Origin: Butyrivibrio sp. FCS014 | GTDB lineage: Bacteria; Bacillota; Clostridia; Lachnospirales; Lachnospiraceae | Assembly (NCBI RefSeq): GCF_000526935.1 | Contig: NZ_JAHA01000019.1 | Coordinates: 682,001-746,000, forward strand | Length of the DNA stretch: 64,000 nucleotides | Direction of reading: 5' to 3' | Shown here: piece by piece, positions 16,641-25,323 of the stretch | How positions within the stretch are numbered: position 1 is the stretch's first letter | Layout: the number at the start of each line of letters is the position of its first letter | The notes under the pieces: generated by a model | The model's database searches: none | The model's input: only the letters and a program-made list of their open reading frames with translations | Told to the model about the DNA's origin: nothing | Position numbers and translations under genes: made by a program

Positions 16641-19600
16641 TTACAAGAAGTACTTTACGCCGCTCTCGAAGATGCGGAGATCCTGCTCGCCGAAGATGTT
16701 TACGGCTACGCCGTCGCCGCGGCGCTCTGAATGGGCCATCTTGCCAAGGCAGCGGCCATCCGGTGAAAGGATGCCCTCTACGGCGCGGTAGGAACCGTTG
16801 ATGTTCCACTCATCATCCATGGTCACATTGCCCTCAAGGTCGCAGTACTGTGTAGCGATCTGGCCGTTCTTAAAGAGCTCATCAAGAACTGCCTCGGGTG
16901 CTACGAAACGTCCTTCTCCGTGGGATGCGGGATTGGTGTAAACTCCGCCCAGGGTTGCACCGGTAAGCCATGGTGAATTATTTGATACCACCTTGATATA
17001 CGCCATCTTGGAGATATGACGTCCGATGGTGTTAAAGGTAAGTGTAGGTGAATTCTCATTCTGTCCTGTGATCTTGCCGTAAGGCACAAGGCCAAGCTTT
17101 ATCATGGCCTGGAATCCGTTACAGATTCCAAGAGCAAGTCCGTCTCTGTTATTAAGAAGATCTTCTACCGCAGCCTTGATCTCCTCGTTCTGGAATGCTG
17201 TAGCAAAGAACTTGGCGCTGCCGTCAGGCTCATCACCTGCGGAGAAGCCGCCGGGGAACATGATGATCTGGGCATTGCCGATGGCTTTTTTGAATTCTGC
17301 CACAGACTCTGTGATGTCCTTCTCATCCCTGTTTCTGAAGATCTTTATATCAACATCCGCACCTGCTCGTCTGAAAGCCTCTGCGCTGTCATACTCGCAG
17401 TTGCTTCCGGGGAATACAGGAATGAATACCTTGGGTCTTGCAACCTTGTTCTTGCAGATATGGATGCTGTCTGCCTTATAAAGAGGTGACTCTACCTTGC
17501 TGTCGTCATCGCCGACTTTTGAAGGGAATACCTTCTCAAGGGTACCCTTCCAGCCCCAGAGAGCATCTGTAAGAGCGAAGCTCTCACCGCAGGCGCTGAT
17601 CTTTGCATCCCCGGTAACCTCACCGATAAGTCTTGCTCCCTCTACGTTAAGGGCATCGGAAAGTGCAGAAGCAGGAACCTCCGCGATGATGTCTGCTATG
17701 TCGTTGGTAAACAGGTCTTTAGCCTCTATTGAATCTTCGATCTTAACTCCCAGGCAGTTACCGAAGGCCATTCTGCTGACTGCAGCTGCGATTCCGTAGC
17801 AGTCCTCTGCGTAAGCAGACACGATCTTGCCTGCAGCCATCAGCTCTTTTACCTGGCCGTAGAGAGCCTTTACTTTATCGTAATCCGGAAGGTCATACTC
17901 ATCTCTTGCGATTTTGAACTGAACCAGCTTGTTGCCGGGGGTCTTAAGCTCGGGAGTAATGACATCGGAGAGCTTTGCAACGTCAACCGCGAAGGAAACC
18001 AGTGTAGGCGGAACGTTTATCTCGTTGAAGGATCCGGACATGGAGTCCTTGCCGCCGATGGAGGCGATGCCGAACTTCATCTGAGCTTCATATGCTCCAA
18101 GAAGTGCTGTGAAAGGCTGGCTCCAGCGAGTGGGATCCTCGGTCATTCTCTTGAAGTACTCCTGGAAGGTGAAGTGGAGGTTCCTGTAATCTCCGCCGCT
18201 GGCAACGATCCTTGCAACGGACTCTGTCACAGCGTAAGCTGCACCGTGATAAGGGCTCCAGCTTGAAAGGAAAGGATCAAAGCCGTAGCTCATCATTGTA
18301 ACTGTATCTGTTTTGCCAGAAAGAACGGGAAGCTTGGCGATCATGGCCTGGGTCTCGGTGAGCTGGTACTTACCGCCGTAAGGCATAAGTACAGAGCCTG
18401 CGCCGATTGAGGAGTCGAACATCTCCACAAGGCCCTTCTGTGAGCAGACGTTAAGGTCTGACATCTCAGCGATCCATGCCTCTTTAAGGCTGCCCTTTGA
18501 AAGAGCCTGTGCCACCTTCTCGGAAGCAGTCTTCTCAAGATAGTTGTCGCTCTTTTCGGGGATCTCAACCTCAACTGTGGTCTCCTGGTGAGCTCCGTTG
18601 GTATCCAGGAAGGATCTCTTTATATCAACGATCTTCTTGCCTCGCCAGTTAAGAACAAGTCTGGGTTCTTCAGTGACAACCGCAACCTTTACAGCCTCAA
18701 GGTTCTCCTCTGCTGCATAAGCAAGGAACTGCTCGGTATCCTTTGGCGCTACAACAACCGCCATTCTCTCCTGAGACTCGGAGATGGCAAGCTCTGTGCC
18801 GTCAAGGCCCGCGTACTTCTTGGGAACAAGGTCGAGGTTGATATCAAGGCCGGGAGCAAGTTCGCCGATGGCAACGGAAACTCCGCCGGCACCAAAGTCG
18901 TTACACTTCTTGATAAGCTCGCTGACTTCAGGTCTTCTGAAGAGCCTCTGGAGCTTTCTCTCTGTGGGAGCATTACCCTTCTGAACCTCAGCTCCGCAGC
19001 TGGTCAAGGACTTGCTGTCATGGGCCTTGGAGGAACCTGTTGCTCCGCCGCAGCCGTCACGTCCAGTTCTTCCGCCCAGGAGAATGATGATATCTCCGGG
19101 ATCTGCGCTCTCACGGATCACGTGCTCCTGAGGAGCTGCGCCCATAACAGCACCGATCTCCATTCTCTTTGCAACGTATCCGGGATGATATATCTCTTTT
19201 ACATAGCCTGTGGCAAGGCCTATCTGGTTACCGTAGGATGAATACCCTGAAGCAGCGCCTCTTACCAGCTTCTTCTGGGAAAGCTTGCCCTTCATGGTGT
19301 CTGCCACGGGAACCGTGGGATCTGCTGCACCGGTAACACGCATTGCCTGGTATACATAGCCTCTTCCTGAGAGGGGATCTCTTATGGCACCGCCAAGACA
19401 TGTTGCAGCGCCACCGAAAGGCTCGATCTCGGTGGGATGGTTGTGGGTCTCATTCTTGAAGAATACAAGCCAGTTCTCTGTCTCAGGGCCTTTTCCGTAA
19501 TCAACTTCCACGGGAACCACAACTGTGCAGGCATTGTTCTCCTCAGACACTTCCATGTCAGTGAGGATTCCGTCTGCCTTGAGTTTCTTCATGCCCATAA

Positions 19601-20447
19601 GGGCTATATCCATAAGGGAGATAAACTTCTCCTTCTTCTTGTCATCGGTCTTATAGAGAGAGTCTCTTGCTGCAAGGTAATCCTTGTAGGCACCCTCGAT
19701 GGGTGCTCTGTAGAAGCCGTCACCAAACTTAACGTCTGTAAGCTCGGTTCCGAAGGTGGTGTGACGGCAGTGGTCAGACCAGTAGGTATCCAGCACCCTG
19801 ATCTCTGTCATGGTGGGATCTCTGTGCTCGTCTGATGCAAAGTACTGCTGTATCCACTTGAAATCATTGAAGGTCATGGCAAGACCCAAAGACTCGTAGA
19901 GGTCTTTAAGGCTCTTTTCATCCATATCTTTGAAGCCGTCAAATACCGCAACATCCTCGGGCTCGTCGTAGTGAGCCACCAGTGTTTCGGGCTTCTCATC
20001 GGATGCGATCCTTGAATCCACCGGGTTCATGGTGTAGTTCTTGATCTTCTCCACTTCCTCGTCGGATACATTTCCGATGAGCATATATGTAACCGCTGTT
20101 CTGATAACAGGCGCTTCATCTCCCCTGATGAATCTTACGCACTGCTCTGCGGAATCGGCCCTCTGGTCGAACTGTCCGGGAAGAGCCTCGATACTGAATA
20201 CCTTTGCATCCTTTGGCACATCAATTGTCTCCCTGTAAAGGATATCCACAGGGGGCTCTGAAAATACGGTGGTGCAGGCTTTTTCAAAAACCTCATCGGA
20301 CACATTCTCAACATCATATCTGATGAAGATCCTTACGTCCTCCACGCTTTTGATCCCAAGATAACCTGAGATCTCTCCCAAAAGCTCTTTTGCCTTTCCC
20401 GCAAAGGGTTTCTTTTTTTCAACATAGACTCTCTTTACTGCGCTCAT
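16641..20447 (-). CDS. purL: phosphoribosylformylglycinamidine synthase (fused PurL-PurQ)
   Basis: A 1268-residue enzyme for the ATP- and glutamine-dependent fourth step of purine synthesis. It is the long single-chain form found in many clostridia rather than separate PurL, PurQ and PurS. The N-terminal region (to ~200) is PurS-like, the centre holds two AIR-synthase-type halves (NHPTEIEPFGGAATCLGG, GGRTGRDGCGGATGSS, GFDPFLSSWSPYHGA), and the last ~260 residues are the glutaminase (FPGGFSAGDEP, nucleophile Cys in LGICNGFQ, HGEGRF). GAGGAG precedes the ATG. No separate purQ is needed nearby. carA-carB, also glutamine-using, follow on the same strand. Confidence 0.95.
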   Translation of the reverse strand: MSAVKRVYVEKKKPFAGKAKELLGEISGYLGIKSVEDVRIFIRYDVENVSDEVFEKACTTVFSEPPVDILYRETIDVPKDAKVFSIEALPGQFDQRADSAEQCVRFIRGDEAPVIRTAVTYMLIGNVSDEEVEKIKNYTMNPVDSRIASDEKPETLVAHYDEPEDVAVFDGFKDMDEKSLKDLYESLGLAMTFNDFKWIQQYFASDEHRDPTMTEIRVLDTYWSDHCRHTTFGTELTDVKFGDGFYRAPIEGAYKDYLAARDSLYKTDDKKKEKFISLMDIALMGMKKLKADGILTDMEVSEENNACTVVVPVEVDYGKGPETENWLVFFKNETHNHPTEIEPFGGAATCLGGAIRDPLSGRGYVYQAMRVTGAADPTVPVADTMKGKLSQKKLVRGAASGYSSYGNQIGLATGYVKEIYHPGYVAKRMEIGAVMGAAPQEHVIRESADPGDIIILLGGRTGRDGCGGATGSSKAHDSKSLTSCGAEVQKGNAPTERKLQRLFRRPEVSELIKKCNDFGAGGVSVAIGELAPGLDINLDLVPKKYAGLDGTELAISESQERMAVVVAPKDTEQFLAYAAEENLEAVKVAVVTEEPRLVLNWRGKKIVDIKRSFLDTNGAHQETTVEVEIPEKSDNYLEKTASEKVAQALSKGSLKEAWIAEMSDLNVCSQKGLVEMFDSSIGAGSVLMPYGGKYQLTETQAMIAKLPVLSGKTDTVTMMSYGFDPFLSSWSPYHGAAYAVTESVARIVASGGDYRNLHFTFQEYFKRMTEDPTRWSQPFTALLGAYEAQMKFGIASIGGKDSMSGSFNEINVPPTLVSFAVDVAKLSDVITPELKTPGNKLVQFKIARDEYDLPDYDKVKALYGQVKELMAAGKIVSAYAEDCYGIAAAVSRMAFGNCLGVKIEDSIEAKDLFTNDIADIIAEVPASALSDALNVEGARLIGEVTGDAKISACGESFALTDALWGWKGTLEKVFPSKVGDDDSKVESPLYKADSIHICKNKVARPKVFIPVFPGSNCEYDSAEAFRRAGADVDIKIFRNRDEKDITESVAEFKKAIGNAQIIMFPGGFSAGDEPDGSAKFFATAFQNEEIKAAVEDLLNNRDGLALGICNGFQAMIKLGLVPYGKITGQNENSPTLTFNTIGRHISKMAYIKVVSNNSPWLTGATLGGVYTNPASHGEGRFVAPEAVLDELFKNGQIATQYCDLEGNVTMDDEWNINGSYRAVEGILSPDGRCLGKMAHSERRGDGVAVNIFGEQDLRIFESGVKYFL

Positions 20448-20476
20448 ATTATCTCCTCTTTTAGACCTTTATTTTG

Positions 20477-20511
20477 AAAAAAGTGCTTAGGTAAAACTTA
20501 AGCACTTTTTC
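20477..20511 (-). terminator. intrinsic terminator after the TetR gene / before purL
   Basis: Arms AAAAAGTGCTTA and TAAGCACTTTTT form a stem with a short loop and a T-run on the minus strand. It lies 6 bases after the TetR stop codon and about 30 bases before purL, so it could also act as a purL attenuator. No separate purL promoter is visible downstream of it. Confidence 0.75.
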
Positions 20512-20517
20512 TTGTCA

Positions 20518-21114
20518 TTAATTATTTAATTCATCGGGCACTAATCCCTCTAATACATACATAAGCTCTCTGTCGATGGCTTCCTCTGTAACGCCGATGG
20601 TCTTGGAGGCTATCTTAAGCCCTTCCACCACGTACATCAGATTGCGGGCACATCCCACAGGGTTCTCGCAATAAAATTCTCCGCTTTCAACGCCGTTCTC
20701 TATAAGTTTCTCAACGATTCGTACCGCTGTATCAAACTGATTCTTAAGGGGGTTATCCTTGCCCTGGCTCTTATGAAGCGAGAAATATTCATAAGTGGCA
20801 ACAGTGAGATTATTCTTCTTGCGAAGGATCTCCTTTTTCTGTTCCTTGAGGAAAAGAGCTAACATATCACCGGCAGTTGCATCTCCGGAAAGAGCTGCAA
20901 CAACGGCTTCCTCATCATCTTCATCTATCTCGTCTTCAAGAACTGCAAGGAAAACATCTTCCGTGCTGGAAAAATAGAGATAAAGACCCCCGCGGCTGAT
21001 GTCGCAGGCATCAACAATATCCTTCATGGTAACATCCTTGAAGCCCTTGTCTGCAAATACGGATCTGGCTTTATCAAGAATGTACTTTCTCTTCTGAACG
21101 GATTTCTCTCCCAT
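20518..21114 (-). CDS. TetR-family transcriptional regulator
   Basis: A 198-residue protein. Its first ~50 residues hold the TetR helix-turn-helix (DKARSVFADKGFKDVTMKDI, then DACDISRGGLYLYFSSTED). The remaining ~145 residues form a mostly helical ligand-binding or dimerisation domain, acidic near residues 75-90 (DEIDEDDEEAVV). It probably represses its own or neighbouring genes; the ligand and target are unknown. It lies 29 bases after the unknown gene 21144-21617, so the two may be co-transcribed. Confidence 0.88.
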   Translation of the reverse strand: MGEKSVQKRKYILDKARSVFADKGFKDVTMKDIVDACDISRGGLYLYFSSTEDVFLAVLEDEIDEDDEEAVVAALSGDATAGDMLALFLKEQKKEILRKKNNLTVATYEYFSLHKSQGKDNPLKNQFDTAVRIVEKLIENGVESGEFYCENPVGCARNLMYVVEGLKIASKTIGVTEEAIDRELMYVLEGLVPDELNN

Positions 21115-21143
21115 TTATCCTCCCGATAAAATCAACAGTTGTA

Positions 21144-21617
21144 TTAAACGGACTCTTGTCCCCAGAACTTCACCAGCTCATCCATCTTCCTGACCACATT
21201 GTAGAGGACTCCGTTGCGAACGCCCTCGGCCCAAACAGTTCCCTTGGTCATACCGGACAAGATGTACTTGGAAAGGATTCCCGCAAGATCATCCATGTTG
21301 GAGATCTGTGCGTTCTGAATGAAAGAAAGCTCATCTTTGGCAGTATTTAAGCGGTTCCTGGAATAAACATAGACATAATTTCTGTCCAGCAGATTGGTGT
21401 TCTGCGCTGCCTTTACAAATGCCAGCAGATTGGAGTCATAAACAGGGAACGGCATGGATTTGAGTTCACTGTTGGAATAACTCTGAGCCACATCATTGGA
21501 TGCATTGTCCTTAAGCCAGTTCAGGTATGGAACAAGCTTGGAAAGCTCAGGACGATATCTTGAAACTATATCCTCAACGCTGTTCTCGTTGACATTGTTG
21601 TCATTTTCAATACTCAT
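21144..21617 (-). CDS. protein of unknown function
   Basis: A 157-residue protein from the ATG at 21617, chosen because AAGGAG lies eight bases upstream; the frame is open to 21674 but lacks a ribosome binding site there. It is predicted soluble and mostly helical, with an acidic Asn-rich start and the stretches YNSNLL-like YDSNLLAFVKAAQ and RNRLNTAKDELSFIQNAQI. No signal peptide or membrane segment is visible. I do not recognise the family. Confidence 0.65.
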   Translation of the reverse strand: MSIENDNNVNENSVEDIVSRYRPELSKLVPYLNWLKDNASNDVAQSYSNSELKSMPFPVYDSNLLAFVKAAQNTNLLDRNYVYVYSRNRLNTAKDELSFIQNAQISNMDDLAGILSKYILSGMTKGTVWAEGVRNGVLYNVVRKMDELVKFWGQESV

Positions 21618-21694
21618 GAAAACCCGCTCCTTATCTGGCTTTCGGCCATTTGCAAATATTATAGCAAGTCCCAAATAAAAAGTACAGATGAAAA

Positions 21695-22276
21695 TTATCT
21701 ATCGAAAGGCATGTCCTCATCTTTGATGATGAACATCATGATACCGGCTATCATGTTGCAGAAAAGAAGTGAACAAACCTTAAATCCTGTTCCCATTGCC
21801 TCATCCCGGTTGATCTTCTTGAAGGCATGAATTGTCATGGGAATCTTCCAGATAAGCGGAATGCAAAGCAAATTAATGCTGAGTACGCATCCGATGACCA
21901 TGAATACCTTGATTGCTGTAGCAAGGCCTTCCTCTCTTCTGTAGGTTGCCCCCGGATTGTCATGGAAGCTGTAATACTGAACTGCTGCGTTAGCGGTATC
22001 GTAAGCAGGTGCTGTGGTGTAGGCGCTTGGATCAAAGCCCTTTACCATATTCTGAGTCTCAGGCTGAACCTGCGCATTAAACTGCATCTCGGAAGCGTTC
22101 TGCATCTGAGGCGCTGACTGGTACTGGCCCTGCATCTGAGGTGCTGACTGGTACTGTAACCCGCCTGAAAATGCTCCCTGTGAAAAAGAATCTGCGGATG
22201 CAACAGATGTTCCGCAATAAGAGCAGAAGGCTGCGTTATCAGGCAGTTCTGTTCCGCAATTTGGACAAATCTTCAT
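21695..22276 (-). CDS. zinc-ribbon membrane protein
   Basis: A 193-residue protein. Residues 3-22 form a zinc ribbon (CPNCGTELPDNAAFCSYCG). A Gln/Met/Ala-rich linker contains repeats of QSAPQMQGQY / QSAPQMQNAS near residues 40-60. The C-terminal half has two hydrophobic helices (AIKVFMVIGCVLSINLLCIPLIW and VCSLLFCNMIAGIMMFII) flanking a charged loop. This layout is common in Lachnospiraceae membrane proteins of unknown role. It follows the HAD gene by 26 bases and is probably in the same transcript. Confidence 0.75.
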   Translation of the reverse strand: MKICPNCGTELPDNAAFCSYCGTSVASADSFSQGAFSGGLQYQSAPQMQGQYQSAPQMQNASEMQFNAQVQPETQNMVKGFDPSAYTTAPAYDTANAAVQYYSFHDNPGATYRREEGLATAIKVFMVIGCVLSINLLCIPLIWKIPMTIHAFKKINRDEAMGTGFKVCSLLFCNMIAGIMMFIIKDEDMPFDR

Positions 22277-22302
22277 AACTAAACTCTCCTCCGTAAAACT
22301 CC

Positions 22303-23196
22303 TTAATATTTAACCCCAAGGTTGTGAAGTTCTTCAACAACCTGATCATAGCTTGTGTATACAATACCCTTCCAGCCAAGTTTTCTGGCTGCTTCGATGT
22401 TAACAGGAGTATCATCGATAAATACTGTCTTGTCTGCTTCAAGACCATAGCGCTCCATAAGAAGCCTGTATATCGCTTCATCAGGCTTGACCAGCTTCTC
22501 TCTGTAACTCAGGATTCCGCCGTCAACTTCATCCAGGAATTTCATGGCATCCCTGCAGCCGTTTAAAGCGCGTTCACTGAAGTTTGAAAGCACCAGGACC
22601 TGATACCCTGCGGCCTTCAGCGCCTTTATCCAGGGAATAGCCGTTTCTCTGCCTATTACAATTCCGTGAAGATCATCAAATACCTTCGGAAACACCTCGG
22701 CAATCCCGGGATCATTGGCTGCAAATCTCTCCATGAGCTCCTCATGGGTAAGAATGCCTCTGTCAATCTCTGTCCAGTCCTTGCTCTCCACTGATGCAGC
22801 AGATATTCTGTCAACCATGGCATCGTCGTAGCCCTGATTCCTGATAAAGTCCTTATACACAAAATCCGTCAGAACATTTCCTATATCAAATACGACCGTA
22901 TTGATATCTCCATCCGGAATCACATTACCGTACTTGTCATGCCTTTTGTTGCTGGTCATGGGATCCAAGGAAGCCACGGTATGTCTTCCCGTAAGGGCAC
23001 CGATGGACCAGATCAGAAGCCACAGCACGATAGGCACCGCAATGGTAGCCGCAACACATCCTATAAATACATTGTAAGTATCGGGAGAACCTGTAAGTGC
23101 TTCAAAAAGCAGCACCAGATACATACCAACTAAAACCACTATTCCAACCCATGCAAGAACTCTCTTCCACACAGGTGTCTTCTCTTTATTATCCAT
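22303..23196 (-). CDS. membrane-anchored HAD-superfamily hydrolase
   Basis: A 297-residue protein. Two hydrophobic helices occupy about residues 12-35 and 43-68. A HAD phosphatase domain of the HAD-IA type follows, with motif I VVFDIGNVLTDF near residue 103, motif II VLSNFSE, motif III lysine in LVKPDE, and motif IV FIDDTPVNIEAA. FDIGNVL is the signature of YihX-like sugar-phosphate phosphatases (family knowledge). The added membrane hairpin is unusual and would place the catalytic domain at the cytoplasmic face of the membrane. The substrate is unknown. AGGAAAG precedes the start. Confidence 0.82.
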   Translation of the reverse strand: MDNKEKTPVWKRVLAWVGIVVLVGMYLVLLFEALTGSPDTYNVFIGCVAATIAVPIVLWLLIWSIGALTGRHTVASLDPMTSNKRHDKYGNVIPDGDINTVVFDIGNVLTDFVYKDFIRNQGYDDAMVDRISAASVESKDWTEIDRGILTHEELMERFAANDPGIAEVFPKVFDDLHGIVIGRETAIPWIKALKAAGYQVLVLSNFSERALNGCRDAMKFLDEVDGGILSYREKLVKPDEAIYRLLMERYGLEADKTVFIDDTPVNIEAARKLGWKGIVYTSYDQVVEELHNLGVKY

Positions 23197-23273
23197 ATCT
23201 CTTTCCTTATAAAAATACCTGTCAAAAAATTATCAGCAAATATAATACCCTAAAACCCTAAAATGCGCAAGAA

Positions 23274-23315
23274 AAAGCCCCCCACGTCGGAACATGCCAA
23301 ACGCAAAGGGCTTAT
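23274..23315 (-). terminator. intrinsic terminator after the first chemoreceptor gene
   Basis: On the minus strand AAGCCC pairs with GGGCTT around a ~25-base loop and is followed by TTTTTC, about 30 bases after the chemoreceptor stop codon. The rest of 23197-23346 is AT-rich with no other feature. Confidence 0.6.
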
Positions 23316-23346
23316 CATGCAAGTTTAGAACTTATTCGATAAAAAA

Positions 23347-25056
23347 TCAACCATTTATAGTGAATTGTCCGATAAGGTTGTTCAAACTCTCGGACTGCTC
23401 GGAGAGTTCCTGGGATACTGCACTGGATTCTTCGGCGGTTGCGGAGTTGTTCTGAACAACGGTGGAGATCATCTCGATTCCCTTGTCGATCTCATCCATG
23501 CTCTGGGCCTGCTGTTCTGCCAGGTCGCCGGTGGCGATGATCATATCCGTGATCTCTTCTACGCTGTGCTGCATTGCGTCGAGAGCTTCGGTGGTCTCTG
23601 CCACTACGGAGTTACCGTTGCTGATCTCATCCATTGTATCTGCAATGAGCTGGTGAGTGTTCTTGGCAGCTTCACTGGATTGGTCTGCAAGTTTCCCGAT
23701 CTGATCGGCAACAACCGCAAAGCCTTTTCCGGTCTCACCTGCTCTTGCCGCCTCTATGGAAGCATTGAGGGCAAGGAGCGATGTCTGCTTGGCGATGGCT
23801 TCGATGGAATTGGTAACCTGCTCGATCTCGGCGGAGGCCTCTGTGATCCTTGTCATGGCATCTGTTACGAGATGCATCTTGCGGGCACTGGTCTCTGCGT
23901 TGTCACGAACTGAAGTTGCCATTGCTTTGCTTCTCTCGGCAACTTCAGCCAGCTGCTTGGTCTGCTCCGTGACGGAGTTTACGGAAGCTGTCAGCTCTTC
24001 CACTGCAGCAGCCTGATCCGTAGCACCCTCTGCCAGGTTTGAAGCACCCTGGGACATATTGCTGGCTCCCTGGGAAACCTGTGAGGAGGAATTTCTGACC
24101 TCCATAAGTGTGCTGGAGAGGTTCTCGGAAATATCACTCAAGGCATTTTTAATTGCCTGATAATCTCCTATATAAAGCTTCTCGTTCCTGGAGCCCGTGG
24201 AGAAGTCTCCTGCGGACATTCTCTTTAAGGTCTCATCTATATCCTTTACGATATTGGCGATAGATTCGGTGGATGTAGCTATATCTTTTCCCAGCTTACC
24301 CAGCTCGTCCTCTGAATCTGTCTCGATTTCCACATCCAGTTTGCCCTTTGCCATGTCATCGGCAGCCTTGGAAATGGCTTCGATAGGGCCGAGGATGCTG
24401 TTTGTAAGGGCGCCTCTAGCCTTCTTGGAGTAAACAATTGCGTAGATAACAATAACTCCGGCTATTATGGTCATTATGGAAACCGTTACGATGGAGAGGA
24501 TAAATGCTCTGTGGGCCTGCTCACCGGCATCTATGCCTATCTGTTTGAAGTCTTTAACAACTACCTTGATGGCCTCGTTGACATTGGCCACATAATACTG
24601 ATACTGCTCGTCGTGGGAAGCACCGGAAGCATATAGCGAATCCATTCCCGCAGCAGAACTCTGAATATCCTTAATATGCTGATAAGCAGCGGAAAGATCG
24701 CCCTTGTAGACCTTTCCCAGGGAATCCAGGCCGTCATTGAGTTCCTGGATTTTCTCTTCGGCACCTGCCATCTGCTCCGATCTATCCCCGGCGTCCTCGC
24801 AGTTTAAAGCCCACAGATAGTATTTGGCAAGGGCCTGGATCGTGATCCTTATCTCGCCCTGCTGGGTATTCTGCTCGAAATACCTTCTATAGATACTGTG
24901 TAGATTTCCCACCGCCACAAGGTCGATAAGAATAACAACCACGAAGATAACGATCAGGTTAAGGCGAAAACGGTTAAATACTTTTTTAAATTTCTCGGAT
25001 ACCGACAGCCTCTTAAAGGTTTCGCCTGCGAATTCATTGTTTCCTGTTTTGGCCAT
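23347..25056 (-). CDS. methyl-accepting chemotaxis protein
   Basis: A 569-residue chemoreceptor from the ATG at 25056 (GGGAGG five bases upstream; the open frame starts at 25083). One membrane helix lies near residues 32-52, then a ~140-residue helical sensor region, and a second helix near 190-215. HAMP follows (GPIEAISKAADDMAKGKLDV), apparently with a second HAMP-like repeat (DETLKRMSAGDFS). The conserved signalling hairpin near residue 430 reads [20 protein letters not shown]. It has no C-terminal CheR pentapeptide. It signals through CheW/CheA, and the ligand is unknown. It appears monocistronic. Confidence 0.92.
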   Translation of the reverse strand: MAKTGNNEFAGETFKRLSVSEKFKKVFNRFRLNLIVIFVVVILIDLVAVGNLHSIYRRYFEQNTQQGEIRITIQALAKYYLWALNCEDAGDRSEQMAGAEEKIQELNDGLDSLGKVYKGDLSAAYQHIKDIQSSAAGMDSLYASGASHDEQYQYYVANVNEAIKVVVKDFKQIGIDAGEQAHRAFILSIVTVSIMTIIAGVIVIYAIVYSKKARGALTNSILGPIEAISKAADDMAKGKLDVEIETDSEDELGKLGKDIATSTESIANIVKDIDETLKRMSAGDFSTGSRNEKLYIGDYQAIKNALSDISENLSSTLMEVRNSSSQVSQGASNMSQGASNLAEGATDQAAAVEELTASVNSVTEQTKQLAEVAERSKAMATSVRDNAETSARKMHLVTDAMTRITEASAEIEQVTNSIEAIAKQTSLLALNASIEAARAGETGKGFAVVADQIGKLADQSSEAAKNTHQLIADTMDEISNGNSVVAETTEALDAMQHSVEEITDMIIATGDLAEQQAQSMDEIDKGIEMISTVVQNNSATAEESSAVSQELSEQSESLNNLIGQFTING

Positions 25057-25233
25057 AATAACCTCCCGGGATAAGGACAACAAACAACTTGTACATTTAA
25101 TTGTAAACGATTTTTAGTGCAAAAAATCATAAAATTATATAAATTAGTATAAAATTTCAGAAAATTTACCCAGTTCAGATTTTTCCCCGCTTTGCGTGTC
25201 ATTTCGGGCATTTGATTTTGACACAAAAAAAGT

Positions 25234-25262
25234 TTTACTTATGCCCGATTCTGCGATATATT
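25234..25262 (+). promoter_or_regulatory. purA promoter
   Basis: -35 TTTACT (25234-25239), 17-base spacer and -10 TATATT (25257-25262), about 60 bases upstream of the purA ATG. No purine riboswitch was recognised in the short leader. Confidence 0.6.
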
Positions 25263-25323
25263 ACTATAGGTGGCAAATGGTTTGTCACCGAATAATTGTT
25301 CACTGCAATATGAGGAGGAATAT

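Noticed and set aside
22080..22165. Tandem DNA repeat (CRISPR-like)
   Set aside because: The repeated bases encode the QSAPQMQ repeats inside the zinc-ribbon protein and have no spacers.
25057..25323. Purine riboswitch before purA
   Set aside because: The region between the chemoreceptor and purA is AT-rich with an ordinary promoter; no three-way junction pattern was seen.
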